NCBI GenBank assembly: GCA_963707435.1
Contig: CAVPPF010000005.1
Location: 496,001 to 560,000 of the forward strand
DNA length: 64,000 bases
Source: UBA4744 sp963707435
GTDB taxonomy: Bacteria; Actinomycetota; Acidimicrobiia; Spongiisociales; UBA4744
Direction of reading: 5' to 3'
In this document: positions 17,376 to 26,400 of the stretch, one piece after another
Layout of the letters: every line of letters starts with the position of its first letter
Position numbering within the stretch: position 1 is the first letter of the stretch
Notes under the pieces: generated by a model
Databases searched by the model: none
Seen by the model: only the letters and a program-made list of their open reading frames with translations
Told to the model about the DNA's origin: nothing
Translations under genes and position numbers: made by a program

Positions 17376-19273
17376 TCCCGGGACGGGTCGCCCTCGCTGT
17401 TGGTCGCGGAGGCCAGCGGCAGGGACAACGAGAACACACTCCAGCCGTCCTTGCGGTAGTACGTGAGATCTCCACCCATCAACTCGGCCAGCCTCTTGCT
17501 CACGGTCAAGCCAAGCCCGACCGAGGCCGGCTGGCCCCGACGGTGGTGAGCCCGGTGGTATGCCTCGAAGATCCGGTCATGGTCGGTCTCATCGATACCG
17601 GGCCCATCATCGCAAACCTCGAGACGAGCTTTGTCCCCGATCACGCCCAGTTCGATCCGGAACTGACTTCCCCCGTACCGGGCTGCATTCGTCAGGAGGT
17701 TGCGGAGAATCTGCCGGACCCGGGTCGGATCGGCCCACACAGCCGGCGACGCGCCGATCGTTCGGATCGTTTCGTGGTCTTTCATCGCCGCCAGTGCATC
17801 ACGCACGTGAGCTCGCAGGTCAACCTGCTCCGGTAGCACCGAGACTTTGCCGATGTCGGCGCGGGCCACGACCAGGAGGTCCTCGACGATATTGGCGACC
17901 TCATTTCCCTGATCGGCGATGAGGTCGATGAACTCTGCTTTCTCAGCCTCGGTAATTGCATCGGATCTATCTCTGAGTTCATTCGCAAGACCCACCACGA
18001 CGGTGAGCGGGGTCCTCAGTTCGTGGCTCACACTCGCTACGAACTCGTCCTTTGATGCAACGAGCCGCTCCAGACGCTCGTAGGCTTCCCGGCGTTCCCA
18101 GAAGGCCGCGATCATCTCCGCGACGGTGTTCAGGAACTCGATCTCGTCGGGTTCCCAGACCCGCTCTGTCTCGCGGTCGGTGAAGCCGACCAGGCCCAGC
18201 CACTCACCGTCCACGAAGATGGGGATATCGAGCTCCGATTTCCCGCTGGCTCCCGCGTAGGTTTCGGCTTCGATTCCGTGAAGATCGGCGATCAGAAAAG
18301 CGTGAGGCTCTCCTGCTGAGAGACGGGCGAACGAGAGCGGCATCGACGACCACGGCACGAGATCCCACATGTCGGGATGGATTTCATGGCCGGGTTTGCT
18401 GGCTTCCTTGACCATCGAACTGCACCAGCCGAGTTGGGGATCGTGCACATTTCGTTCCACGAAGACAGAACTCGCCTCCGTCGCCTCGAGCAAGCTGGTC
18501 AATGCCACTTCGAGCGCGTTGTCCACGCCGGATCTGAGCAAGGCCGTCGAACACTGCGCCAGTGCTCGTTCGTAGCGGATGCGACGGTCCCGATCCCGAA
18601 GGTTGGCGACGAGCTCCCGGGCCGATTCCTCCCTCGCCCAGAAGGCACCGAACAACGCCGCCGCAACCTCGAGCAACCGGATATCTGCCTCCGGCCACTG
18701 CCGCTCGTTGTGTCGATCGGCAAAACCTACCAACCCCACCCAATGGCCCCCGGAGAATATGGGGATACTCAGTTCGCTGGACACCGGCGCGAGGGTCGAG
18801 AGGTGGGCGTCGCGCTCGGCTCCGGCGAGGCCGCGGATGTTTGTCTCGAAGGGTTGGCCCTGCTCCAGAAAGGACCGCGCGGTCGGCATCCGTGCCCAGG
18901 GAACGAGCTCCCCCAATACCGTGGCGTCATCATGGCCCCCATCCTCCTCGACGCACTCGATGGTCTTGGAACACATGCCCAACTCGAGGTCCATCACATT
19001 GCGCTTGAGGAACGCGTAGGTGGTATCGGTTGCGGAGAGGAGAGCCTCCAGTGCCCTGAGCGTGGCAGATTCACCGGGAGATGCCATCAAGGCCTGAGCG
19101 CATTTCGACAGGGCGTGTTCGTAGCGGAAACGGCTGTCGGCTTCCCAGGCGAGTTCCCCGAGATCCTTCTCGAGAAGTTCAACGGAATCGTTCCAGGCTC
19201 GAGCGTCTGGTCCGAACTGAGGCACGTTGAGGCCGGCCATATCTCGGGCGACGGCCTCATCGGAAAAGGACAT
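17360..19273 (-). CDS. double-GAF sensor histidine kinase (cytoplasmic)
   Basis: A 637-residue sensor kinase without transmembrane segments. Two GAF domains come first, and they look like an internal duplication: each begins with a similar helix (RFRYEHALSKCAQALM / RIRYERALAQCSTALL) and ends with a similar strand (GGHWVGLVGFADR / DGEWLGLVGFTDR). A dimerisation/phosphoacceptor domain follows (ASKDEFVASVSHELRTPLTVV, His near residue 423), then an HATPase with NLLTNAARYGG, CDDGPGI and VGLGLTVSKRLAELMGG. I use the ATG at 19273, since the longer frame to 19462 overlaps glnA; no clear Shine-Dalgarno sequence is visible. It lies 106 bp downstream of glnA on the same strand, so co-transcription is possible. 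There is no adjacent response regulator. Confidence 0.9.
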   Translation of the reverse strand: MSFSDEAVARDMAGLNVPQFGPDARAWNDSVELLEKDLGELAWEADSRFRYEHALSKCAQALMASPGESATLRALEALLSATDTTYAFLKRNVMDLELGMCSKTIECVEEDGGHDDATVLGELVPWARMPTARSFLEQGQPFETNIRGLAGAERDAHLSTLAPVSSELSIPIFSGGHWVGLVGFADRHNERQWPEADIRLLEVAAALFGAFWAREESARELVANLRDRDRRIRYERALAQCSTALLRSGVDNALEVALTSLLEATEASSVFVERNVHDPQLGWCSSMVKEASKPGHEIHPDMWDLVPWSSMPLSFARLSAGEPHAFLIADLHGIEAETYAGASGKSELDIPIFVDGEWLGLVGFTDRETERVWEPDEIEFLNTVAEMIAAFWERREAYERLERLVASKDEFVASVSHELRTPLTVVVGLANELRDRSDAITEAEKAEFIDLIADQGNEVANIVEDLLVVARADIGKVSVLPEQVDLRAHVRDALAAMKDHETIRTIGASPAVWADPTRVRQILRNLLTNAARYGGSQFRIELGVIGDKARLEVCDDGPGIDETDHDRIFEAYHRAHHRRGQPASVGLGLTVSKRLAELMGGDLTYYRKDGWSVFSLSLPLASATNSEGDPSRDQKTS

Positions 19274-19379
19274 GGTGATGTGTCGGCCGTGAGACCTCCA
19301 CGCTTGAGCCGGCCGCAGACCGGTCCAGCTTTTGCAGCCCGGGTTCCTTGGCCGGCTCTTGGGCGGAGGCCGCTCCCCG

Positions 19380-20801
19380 TTAGATGTCGTAGTACAGATA
19401 GAACTCGTAGGGATGGGGGCGCAGGCGCATTGCGTCAACTTCTGATCCCCGCTTGTAGGCAAGCCAGGACTCGATCAAATCGGGGGTGAACACATCGCCT
19501 TTCAGCAGGAAGTCGTGGTCGGCTTCCAGCGCATCCAGCGCCTCTTCCAGGCTCCCCGGCACAGAGGGGAGGTTCTTCAGTTCCTCGGGCGGCAGGTCGT
19601 AGATGTCCTTGTCGACCGGAGGCGGCGGCTCTATCTGGTTCTCGATGCCGTCGAGTCCTGCCATCAGCATTGCCGAAAACGCCAGGTAGGCGTTGGCAGC
19701 CGGGTCGGGACACCGGAACTCGAGACGCTTGAGGGCGGGCTTCTGCGAGTACAGCGGGATCCGCACCGCCGCCGATCGGTTGCGCTGGCTGTACACCAGG
19801 TTGACCGGGGCCTCGTAGCCGGGCACCAGCCGCCGGTAGGAGTTGGTGGTCGGTGCGGCGAAGGCGAGCACCGCTCGCGCATGCTCCAGCAACCCGCCGA
19901 TGTACCAGCGAGCCATGTCGGACAGGCCTGCATACCCGGTCTCATCGTAGAACAGCGGAACCCCGTCCTTCCACAGACTCTGATGGGTGTGCATGCCGGA
20001 TCCGTTGTCCTCGAAAATCGGCTTCGGCATGAACGTGACGGTCTTGCCGTACTGCCACGCGACGTTCTTGACGATGTACTTGAACAGCGTGACGTTGTCC
20101 GCTTGCTGCAACAGGGTCGTGTAGCGGATGTCGATCTCGGCCTGGCCGGCTGTGCCCACTTCATGGTGATGGACCTCGACTTCGATCCCGGCTTCGCCGA
20201 GCACCGCAGACATCTCCGAACGGAGATCCTGGAAGTGATCGGTGGGCGGCACCGGGAAGTAGCCCTCCTTGTACCGGGGCTTGTAGGCCAGGTTCCGTCC
20301 GTCTTCGTCGGCGCCGGTGTTCCAGGCCCCTTCTACCGAGTCCACCTCGTAGAAGGCCGAATACTGATTCTGATCGAACCGGGCCGAGTCGAAAATGTAG
20401 AACTCTGCCTCCGGTCCCCAGTACGACGTGTCGGCCAATCCCGTTCCCAGCAGGTACTGCTCGGCCTTCTTGGCAACGTAGCGCGGGTCGCGGTTGTAGG
20501 GCTCGTGGGTAATGGGGTCGTGCACGAAGCAGTAGAGGAGCAGCGTCTTGCGCTCCATGAAGGGATCGATGAGGGCGGTGTCGGGATCGGGCTTGAGGAT
20601 CATGTCCGATTCCTGAATCTCCTGAAAACCGCGGATAGAGGACCCGTCGAAGCCGAAGCCTTCGTCGAACGAGTCGAGGTCGAGTTGGGAGGCCGGAATG
20701 GTGAAGTGCTGCACCTGTCCGGGCAGGTCGCAGAAGCGGAGATCGATGAACTCAACGTCTTCGCTGAGCATCTCCATAACGTCGGCCGGAGTTTTGGGCA
20801 T
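19380..20801 (-). CDS. glnA: glutamine synthetase type I (GlnA)
   Basis: ATP-dependent synthesis of glutamine from glutamate and ammonia; a 473-residue dodecamer-forming enzyme. Seen: FDGSSIRGFQEIQESDM near residue 50, EAEFYIFD, HHHEVGTAGQAEIDIRY, KPIFEDNGSGMHTHQSLW and the ATP/glutamate site APTTNSYRRLVPG. The tyrosine in DIYDLPPEE is the conserved adenylylation site of the GSI-beta class, so a GlnE adenylyltransferase elsewhere in the genome is likely. The ATG at 20801 has an AGAGGA Shine-Dalgarno sequence. It is divergent from glnA2, with a GlnR-like regulator just beyond, and precedes a histidine kinase gene. Confidence 0.97.
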   Translation of the reverse strand: MPKTPADVMEMLSEDVEFIDLRFCDLPGQVQHFTIPASQLDLDSFDEGFGFDGSSIRGFQEIQESDMILKPDPDTALIDPFMERKTLLLYCFVHDPITHEPYNRDPRYVAKKAEQYLLGTGLADTSYWGPEAEFYIFDSARFDQNQYSAFYEVDSVEGAWNTGADEDGRNLAYKPRYKEGYFPVPPTDHFQDLRSEMSAVLGEAGIEVEVHHHEVGTAGQAEIDIRYTTLLQQADNVTLFKYIVKNVAWQYGKTVTFMPKPIFEDNGSGMHTHQSLWKDGVPLFYDETGYAGLSDMARWYIGGLLEHARAVLAFAAPTTNSYRRLVPGYEAPVNLVYSQRNRSAAVRIPLYSQKPALKRLEFRCPDPAANAYLAFSAMLMAGLDGIENQIEPPPPVDKDIYDLPPEELKNLPSVPGSLEEALDALEADHDFLLKGDVFTPDLIESWLAYKRGSEVDAMRLRPHPYEFYLYYDI

Positions 20802-20961
20802 GGTGAGTCCTCTCTCGTTCAATGCTCCGAGGTTTCTACCCGATCGCAATTACTGGACGGTTGCAGGAGTGTGAACGCTGTGTTTCGAGGAGGGATTTCC
20901 GTTAGGCCGGGACTGCTGGCTCGGCTACCTTTCCGGGTGAACACCGCAAGGAGTCACCGGA
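20802..20961. promoter_or_regulatory. divergent glnA / glnA2 promoter region
   Basis: This 160-bp gap between the two divergently read glutamine synthetase genes must contain both promoters. Shine-Dalgarno sequences are visible at each end (AGAGGA before glnA, AAGGAG before glnA2). On the minus strand there is a GTAAT followed 12 bases later by GAAAC, which is reminiscent of GlnR half-sites but with spacing that does not match the usual six bases, so I do not call a GlnR box. Confidence 0.5.
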
Positions 20962-22287
20962 ATGGACAAACAAGCTGAGTACGTGCTGCGCACCGTTGAG
21001 GAACGGGGGATCCGTTTCATGCGGTTGTGGTTCACCGATGTGCAGGGGTTCCTCAAGTCGGTTTCGATCAGCCCGGCCGAACTCGAAGTTGCGTTCGAGG
21101 AAGGTATGACGTTCGACGGGTCGGCCATCGACGGATACGCCCGTATCCAGGAAGCCGACATGATCGCTCGTCCCGACCCTTCTACGTTCCAAATCCTCCC
21201 CTGGCGGCCCTCCACACAGGTGGCCAGCATGTTCTGCGACATTCTCACAACCGACGGCGAGCCCTTTGAGGGAGATCCCCGCTGGGTGTTGAAGCGCAAC
21301 CTCCGCAAGGCAGCCGAGTTGGGCTACGGCTTCTACGTGGGTCCCGAACTCGAATACTTCTACTTCGAGGACACTTCACCGGAACCAAAGGTGCTCGATC
21401 GGGGTGGATACTTCGACCTGACCCCGCTCGATGTCGCCCAGGAATACCGCCGCACGACCATCAATGCGCTGGAGCAACTGGGCATTCCGGTGGAGTACTC
21501 CCACCACGAGGTCTCGCCGAGCCAGCACGAGATCGACCTGCGGTACACCGACGCCCTGACGATGGCCGACAACATCATGACCTTTCGGCTGACGGTGAAG
21601 GAAGTAGCCCTGGAACACGGGATCTATGCCACGTTCATGCCCAAACCCCTCGAGCGGCACGACGGGAGCGGTTTTCACATGCACCTGTCGCTCTTTGAGG
21701 GCGACGAAAACGCCTTCTACGAAGCAGGCAGCGAGAACCGGCTGTCGAAGGTCGCGCAGAAGTTCATCGCGGGACTGATCACCCATGCCCGGGAGATCAC
21801 AGCGGTCACCAACCAGTGGGTCAACTCGTACAAACGGCTGGTGCCCGGATTCGAGGCGCCCGTGTACGTGTTCTGGGCGCGCAACAACCAATCGGCGCTG
21901 GTGCGGGTCCCGACCGTCAAGGCGGGCAAACCGGCCAGCACCCGGCTCGAGTACCGGTCGCCCGACTCGGCCTGCAATCCCTACCTGGCGTTCTCGGTTC
22001 TGCTGGCCGCCGGGCTGCGCGGCATCGAGCAGAACTATGAGCTGCCGCCCGAGATGATGGGCAATGTGTTCGACCTCACTTCGAGCGAGCGGGCGGCGGC
22101 CGGCATCCAGCGGCTTCCCGAGACACTGTCGGAAGCGCTCGACCTCATGGAGAACTCGGAGCTGATCGCCGATGCGCTGGGCGAGCACGTGTTCGGCTGG
22201 TTCTTGCGCAACAAGCGCAAGGAATGGGACCGCTACCAGCACCACGTGTCGAAGTTCGAACTCGAGGAATACCTCCCCATCCTCTGA
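20962..22287 (+). CDS. glnA2: glutamine synthetase-family protein GlnA2
   Basis: A 441-residue GSI-family protein closely resembling actinobacterial GlnA2. It starts MDKQAEYVLRTVEERGIRF with RLWFTDVQGFLKSV, as in the mycobacterial protein, and has FDGSAIDGYARIQEADM, GPELEYFYFED, HHEVSPSQHEIDLRYTDA and HDGSGFHMHLSLFEGD. The adenylylation tyrosine is replaced (NVFDLT instead of a YDLP motif), so it should escape GlnE control. GlnA2 enzymes may have low glutamine synthetase activity or act on other amines such as polyamines. A clear AAGGAG precedes the ATG. Its stop overlaps the start of the GlnR-like regulator (TGATG). Confidence 0.94.
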   Translation: MDKQAEYVLRTVEERGIRFMRLWFTDVQGFLKSVSISPAELEVAFEEGMTFDGSAIDGYARIQEADMIARPDPSTFQILPWRPSTQVASMFCDILTTDGEPFEGDPRWVLKRNLRKAAELGYGFYVGPELEYFYFEDTSPEPKVLDRGGYFDLTPLDVAQEYRRTTINALEQLGIPVEYSHHEVSPSQHEIDLRYTDALTMADNIMTFRLTVKEVALEHGIYATFMPKPLERHDGSGFHMHLSLFEGDENAFYEAGSENRLSKVAQKFIAGLITHAREITAVTNQWVNSYKRLVPGFEAPVYVFWARNNQSALVRVPTVKAGKPASTRLEYRSPDSACNPYLAFSVLLAAGLRGIEQNYELPPEMMGNVFDLTSSERAAAGIQRLPETLSEALDLMENSELIADALGEHVFGWFLRNKRKEWDRYQHHVSKFELEEYLPIL

Positions 22288-22910
22288 TGCTGGTCGCCGT
22301 CCACCCTCCCGAGCCCTCGAGCGAGCTGGCGGAAGCGCTGCTGCTCGCCGGGGCCGAGATGGTCCCCCTGCCGGACCAGCCCGCGGCCGGTGATTGGTCC
22401 GTGGCCGTTCTCGAGGTCGGCGACGAGCCGGCGCCGATCCTCCGGAGAGCACGAGGATTGGCCGAGGATCTGGGCGTCGATGTCCTCCTGGTGGTGGACC
22501 GCACGCAGGCCGGCATCGTCGGCGAGGCAAGTTTCGTTGCCGATTTCTTGATCGGACCACCGGATCCTGTTGAGTTGCGCCTGCGCCTGAGCCGCCTGAC
22601 CCGGCAGGAGCCTGCCGACGAGGTGATCCGATTCAAAGACCTCGAGTTGAACACCGCCACCTATCAGGCCACCGTCATCGACCGGCCCGTCGACCTGACC
22701 TACATGGAGTATGAGCTGCTGCGGTTCTTCATCGAGAATCAGGGGCGCGTCTGGAGTCGCGAGCAGCTGCTGTCCAGGGTGTGGGGCTACGATTATTTCG
22801 GCGGGGCGCGCACCGTCGACGTGCACGTCCGGCGTCTCCGCTCCAAGCTCGGCGAGGAGCGGGCCAGCTGGATCACCACGGTTCGCTCGGTCGGGTACCG
22901 GTTCGGCTAG
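22287..22910 (+). CDS. glnR: GlnR-like winged-helix (OmpR-type) nitrogen regulator
   Basis: A 207-residue OmpR-family DNA-binding protein. The C-terminal winged helix contains VDLTYMEYELLRFF, RVWSREQLLSRVWGYDYFGG, RTVDVHVRRLRSKLG and TTVRSVGYRFG, very similar to the DNA-binding part of Streptomyces/Mycobacterium GlnR as I recall it. The N-terminal 110 residues form a shortened receiver-like domain lacking the usual acidic pocket and phosphoacceptor Asp, again as in GlnR, an orphan regulator that acts without phosphorylation. The ATG at 22287 overlaps the glnA2 stop. In known actinobacteria GlnR controls glnA and ammonium uptake genes; direct linkage to two GS genes supports this role here. 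Another atypical MtrA-like regulator remains possible. Confidence 0.85.
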   Translation: MLVAVHPPEPSSELAEALLLAGAEMVPLPDQPAAGDWSVAVLEVGDEPAPILRRARGLAEDLGVDVLLVVDRTQAGIVGEASFVADFLIGPPDPVELRLRLSRLTRQEPADEVIRFKDLELNTATYQATVIDRPVDLTYMEYELLRFFIENQGRVWSREQLLSRVWGYDYFGGARTVDVHVRRLRSKLGEERASWITTVRSVGYRFG

Positions 22911-22936
22911 TCCCCGTTGTGGCACTCATCGTGCAT

Positions 22937-22963
22937 GAATATTGAGCAAGTTAGGCGCCAGAA
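22937..22963 (+). promoter_or_regulatory. 27-nt motif, copy B (unknown function)
   Basis: Intergenic 27-mer with core TGAGCAAGTTAGGCGC preceded by GAATAT, matching the minus-strand sequence at 9845-9871 at 22 of 27 positions. It lies between the GlnR-like gene and the gene starting at 23011, just after a small potential hairpin (GCAC/GTGC). It could be a regulatory site or part of a dispersed repeat. Confidence 0.4.
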
Positions 22964-23010
22964 CCGATCCGTCCGGTAGGGTTTCTAGAGCGCTCACGAA
23001 AGGAACTCCC

Positions 23011-23445
23011 ATGGCGGCTCCTGAGGCGATCGACGCCTTGAAGAAGGTTCCTCTTTTCTCGACCCTCGACGACAGTCAGATCGGCACGGTGGCCAAAGAA
23101 GCGAACCCGCGCGTTTTCTCGGACGGTGACCTCATCGTGAAACAGGGTGACACCGGTGCCGCAGGGTTCTGGATCATCCTCGACGGTTCAGTCGAGGTGC
23201 GGCGAGGCCCGGCAACACTTGCGACGCTGGGCCCCGGTGAGTACTTCGGGGAGATGGCGCTCGTCTCCGACCATGCGACACCCCGCTCGGCCGATGTCGT
23301 TGCCATCGACGAGGTTCACGCGCTGCAGCTCACCCGATGGGACCTGCGCGGTTTGATCCTGGCTCACCCGGAAATTGCTCTCTCGATGCTGGCCGACCTG
23401 GCCGATCGGATCCGCCAGGCGGACGAGGCACTGGCCCGCCGCTAG
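23011..23445 (+). CDS. cyclic-nucleotide-binding-domain protein
   Basis: A 144-residue protein that is essentially one cyclic nucleotide-binding (CNB/CRP N-terminal) domain: IDALKKVPLFSTLDDSQI, GDLIVKQGDTGAAGFWIILDG, and the phosphate-binding cassette GPGEYFGEMALVSDHATPRSA. The Arg in TPRSA and Glu in FGEMAL are the residues that normally contact cAMP or cGMP, so ligand binding is plausible. There is no DNA-binding domain, so it probably acts through partner proteins. AAAGGA precedes the ATG at 23011. Its stop shares a CTAG palindrome with the stop of the convergent 1286-aa gene. Confidence 0.88.
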   Translation: MAAPEAIDALKKVPLFSTLDDSQIGTVAKEANPRVFSDGDLIVKQGDTGAAGFWIILDGSVEVRRGPATLATLGPGEYFGEMALVSDHATPRSADVVAIDEVHALQLTRWDLRGLILAHPEIALSMLADLADRIRQADEALARR

Positions 23446-26400
23446 CCGCCGGGAGTCGCGCAGTCGGGGAGGTTGCTGCAGCCGATGGCGTGGAGCGTGC
23501 CGGAGATGTCGGCGACGAAGACCACACCGGTGCCGGGTGCCGGTGAGGTGACCGACCGGGCGCCCAGGTTGTAGCTCCACAGTTCTTGCCCGTCTTTGTC
23601 GACCGCCCACAGCCACCCGTCGTCGCTGGTGAAGTAAACGCCGCCGTTGACGACCACCGGCCAGCGGACCACCCCGGGCAGACCACCCAGCACGTCGTCC
23701 CCGGGGAAGGTCCACAGTTTCTGTGAGGTGGCAAGGTCATACGCTTCGAGGTAGCGGCCGTTGCCGGTGTAGAGAATGTCACCGTCGATCGCCGGGGACG
23801 ACTCGACCGGAGCCGACAGCGTGACCGAAGGAGCCGGACCGCACGACCCCGCCCGGACCGCGTCGATCGATTGGCTGTCCCGGGTCGGGATGTAGATGAT
23901 CCCATCGACGATCACCGGTTCCGACGTGATCGACACACCACCCCCCGGATAGCAGACCTCCCCGGTCCCCGACTCGGCGTCGATCTTCCACAACACGCCC
24001 GCCTCGGTCCCTACATACACAAACCCGTCCAAACCGACCGGAGCCACCGTCACCTTGCTCCCCGCCTCGAACGGCGCTTCCCAAACGGGCACCTGCAACT
24101 CACCGGCGTCGAGAGCCCACACCTGACCGTCATCGGTCCCGAAGAACACCCGATCATCCATCACCAAAGCCGCCGCCGAGATACCCGCCAGGGGCGGGTC
24201 GGCCAGCACCGGGAACGTTGCCGTCGTAGCACTCGCCAGGAACGCAGACCGGGACCGGAACCGCCCATCCGCCGACCCGAAGAACACCCGCATCTCCGTG
24301 TCGGTCGAACCCGGACCCGCTCCCGGGGCGGTCACCTCGGCCACGATCGGGGCCCCGACCACCGCATCCGCAGTTTCAACGTTCCACAGCGCCGGCGGCC
24401 CGGAGGTGACTACCAGCCCGTACAACGTCCCGTCGTCCGACCCGAACATCACCGTCTCCCCGAAGATCGCCGGTGACGAGCGGATCTGGGCGCCTGTCTG
24501 AAACTTCCAGTAGAAACCATCCGCCGACGGCAACATCGGACGCGACGACGACACTCCCGGCAGACCTGTGCGATCCGGGTCGTCAAGATCAGACCGGAAA
24601 CTCCACTGCCCGGCAACCCGATCCGTCTTCAACGGAACCCCCAGATCTGTCTCCCAGGGTTCCGGCGGCAACGTCGTCGTGGTCGTCGTCGGGGTTGTCG
24701 TCGTCGGAGCCGCCGTGGGAGGGGTCACTTCGTCGGGGCCGAACAGGTTGACGGCCAGGATGCCCCCCACTGCCAGCACCGCGGCTCCGCCCAGTCCGGC
24801 CGCAACGAGTTGCCAGAGCGGACGCCGGCGCGGCCTTCTTCGGAGGCCACCGGCACGCCGTTGCGCCGGGCTGAGCAGCGTGTCGATCGAGCCGAACCCG
24901 GCCGCGGCCAGGGACTCCTCGAGCTCACCCTCCAGCTCGGCCACTGCAGCTTCGTAGGCCTCGTCTTCAACTTCGGGGGCGGCGAGGGCCGGAGCTATTG
25001 AAGGATGCGCGCTCCACTCGTCACGCCACTGCTCGGGAATGTGCTGCGCCATCTCCTTCACTGCAGCGATGACCGCTGCACCGGCCGGCTTCGTCCAGAG
25101 GTTCCCGGCTTGCAGCGCTTCGGCCGCCACCGACGGCACTCCGAGTTGAACCGCGAGGGCGGCAGCGTCTTCGGCAGACCTCGAGTCCTTCTCATGAACG
25201 GCCCGGGCGATGAGCAGCTGGGCCGCCGTCAGATACCACTTGTTGTTCAGCAGCTCATCGGTGAGGGTGAGGGCCTCGTCTTCAGGCCACGGCACACCGC
25301 GAGCACCGTCCAGGGTCAACTGCAACACCCGGATCTTCAGACGCCAGCGCCAGCCATCGATACCGGGGGGCGTCGTATCGATGGCTTTCTCGACTTCCTC
25401 GGTTGCTTCGGCCAGGCGTCCCACCCCACCCAGGGCCTTCGCCCGCAAGAACCGAGCAGCGTTCTCCCAACCGAGCTGCTTCTGGATTGCCACCGCCAGC
25501 ATGTCATCGGCAGCCGCGAGAGCATCCTCGTAGCGGTGGATCACAAGAGCGCCCTCAGCGAGACTCATGTGGGGGATATGTGTGATCGGCAGACCCGAAC
25601 CGTCGGCATCCTTCATGGCTCGCTGCCGGGCAGATAGACCCTCGGCGATCATGCCGCGCATGAACAACGCTCGCGACCATTGTGCTTCTCGGTCACTGCG
25701 CCACGAAACGCCGCCCAGCCGCTCGGCTTCTTCCGTCACTTCGGCGAACTGGACCTCTGCTTGCCGGGCCTGGCCGCGATCAAAGACAATCCACGCGCCA
25801 TTTACGTGCACCCAATGGAGCTGCATCGGGGTTCCGACACTGCGAACGATCTCCAGGCCCTTCTGGTACTCGGCATCGGCTTCAACGCCAAAACCCATGC
25901 GGTTGATGATCCGGGCATGGAGCGTCAGGAGGGAACCATGCTTGGCGGGCTCTTCGATCGCCAGCGCCTCGTACAAACCCGCAGCGGCATATCGTTCCGC
26001 CACCTGGGATCGCTGGAGATCGAGCGCCACCGAGGCGGCATACCCCAGGGCGTCAACCTTCCGCGAGCCCGTCAGCAGCTGAGCGGCGTGGTCGGCATCC
26101 TCGAGCGCCAGATCCAGCCACACGGCAGCCTGGTAGCACTGGGCCCGAGCCAGCCGCAGACGGCCCTCCAGTTGCGCATCGTCCGAACCGGATGCTTCGC
26201 ATGCCTGGAGGGCTCCCTGGACGATCGGCAGGGTCTCACCGAAGGCTTGCCGATCTGCCGCCGCCAGCGCGGCCGTCGACAACAACCGGAGTGCTTCGTC
26301 CCAGCGAGCCGCTCCGAGGTAGTAACCGCCGACCACGGCAGGCTCCCGGTCGTCGAGACCGAGGTGCGTCTTGGCATCCGCTAGTTCGCCGAAGGCCCGG

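Noticed and set aside
20802..20961. A GlnR box in the glnA/glnA2 gap
   Set aside because: GTAAT and GAAAC half-sites are present but their 12-base spacing does not match the known six-base pattern.
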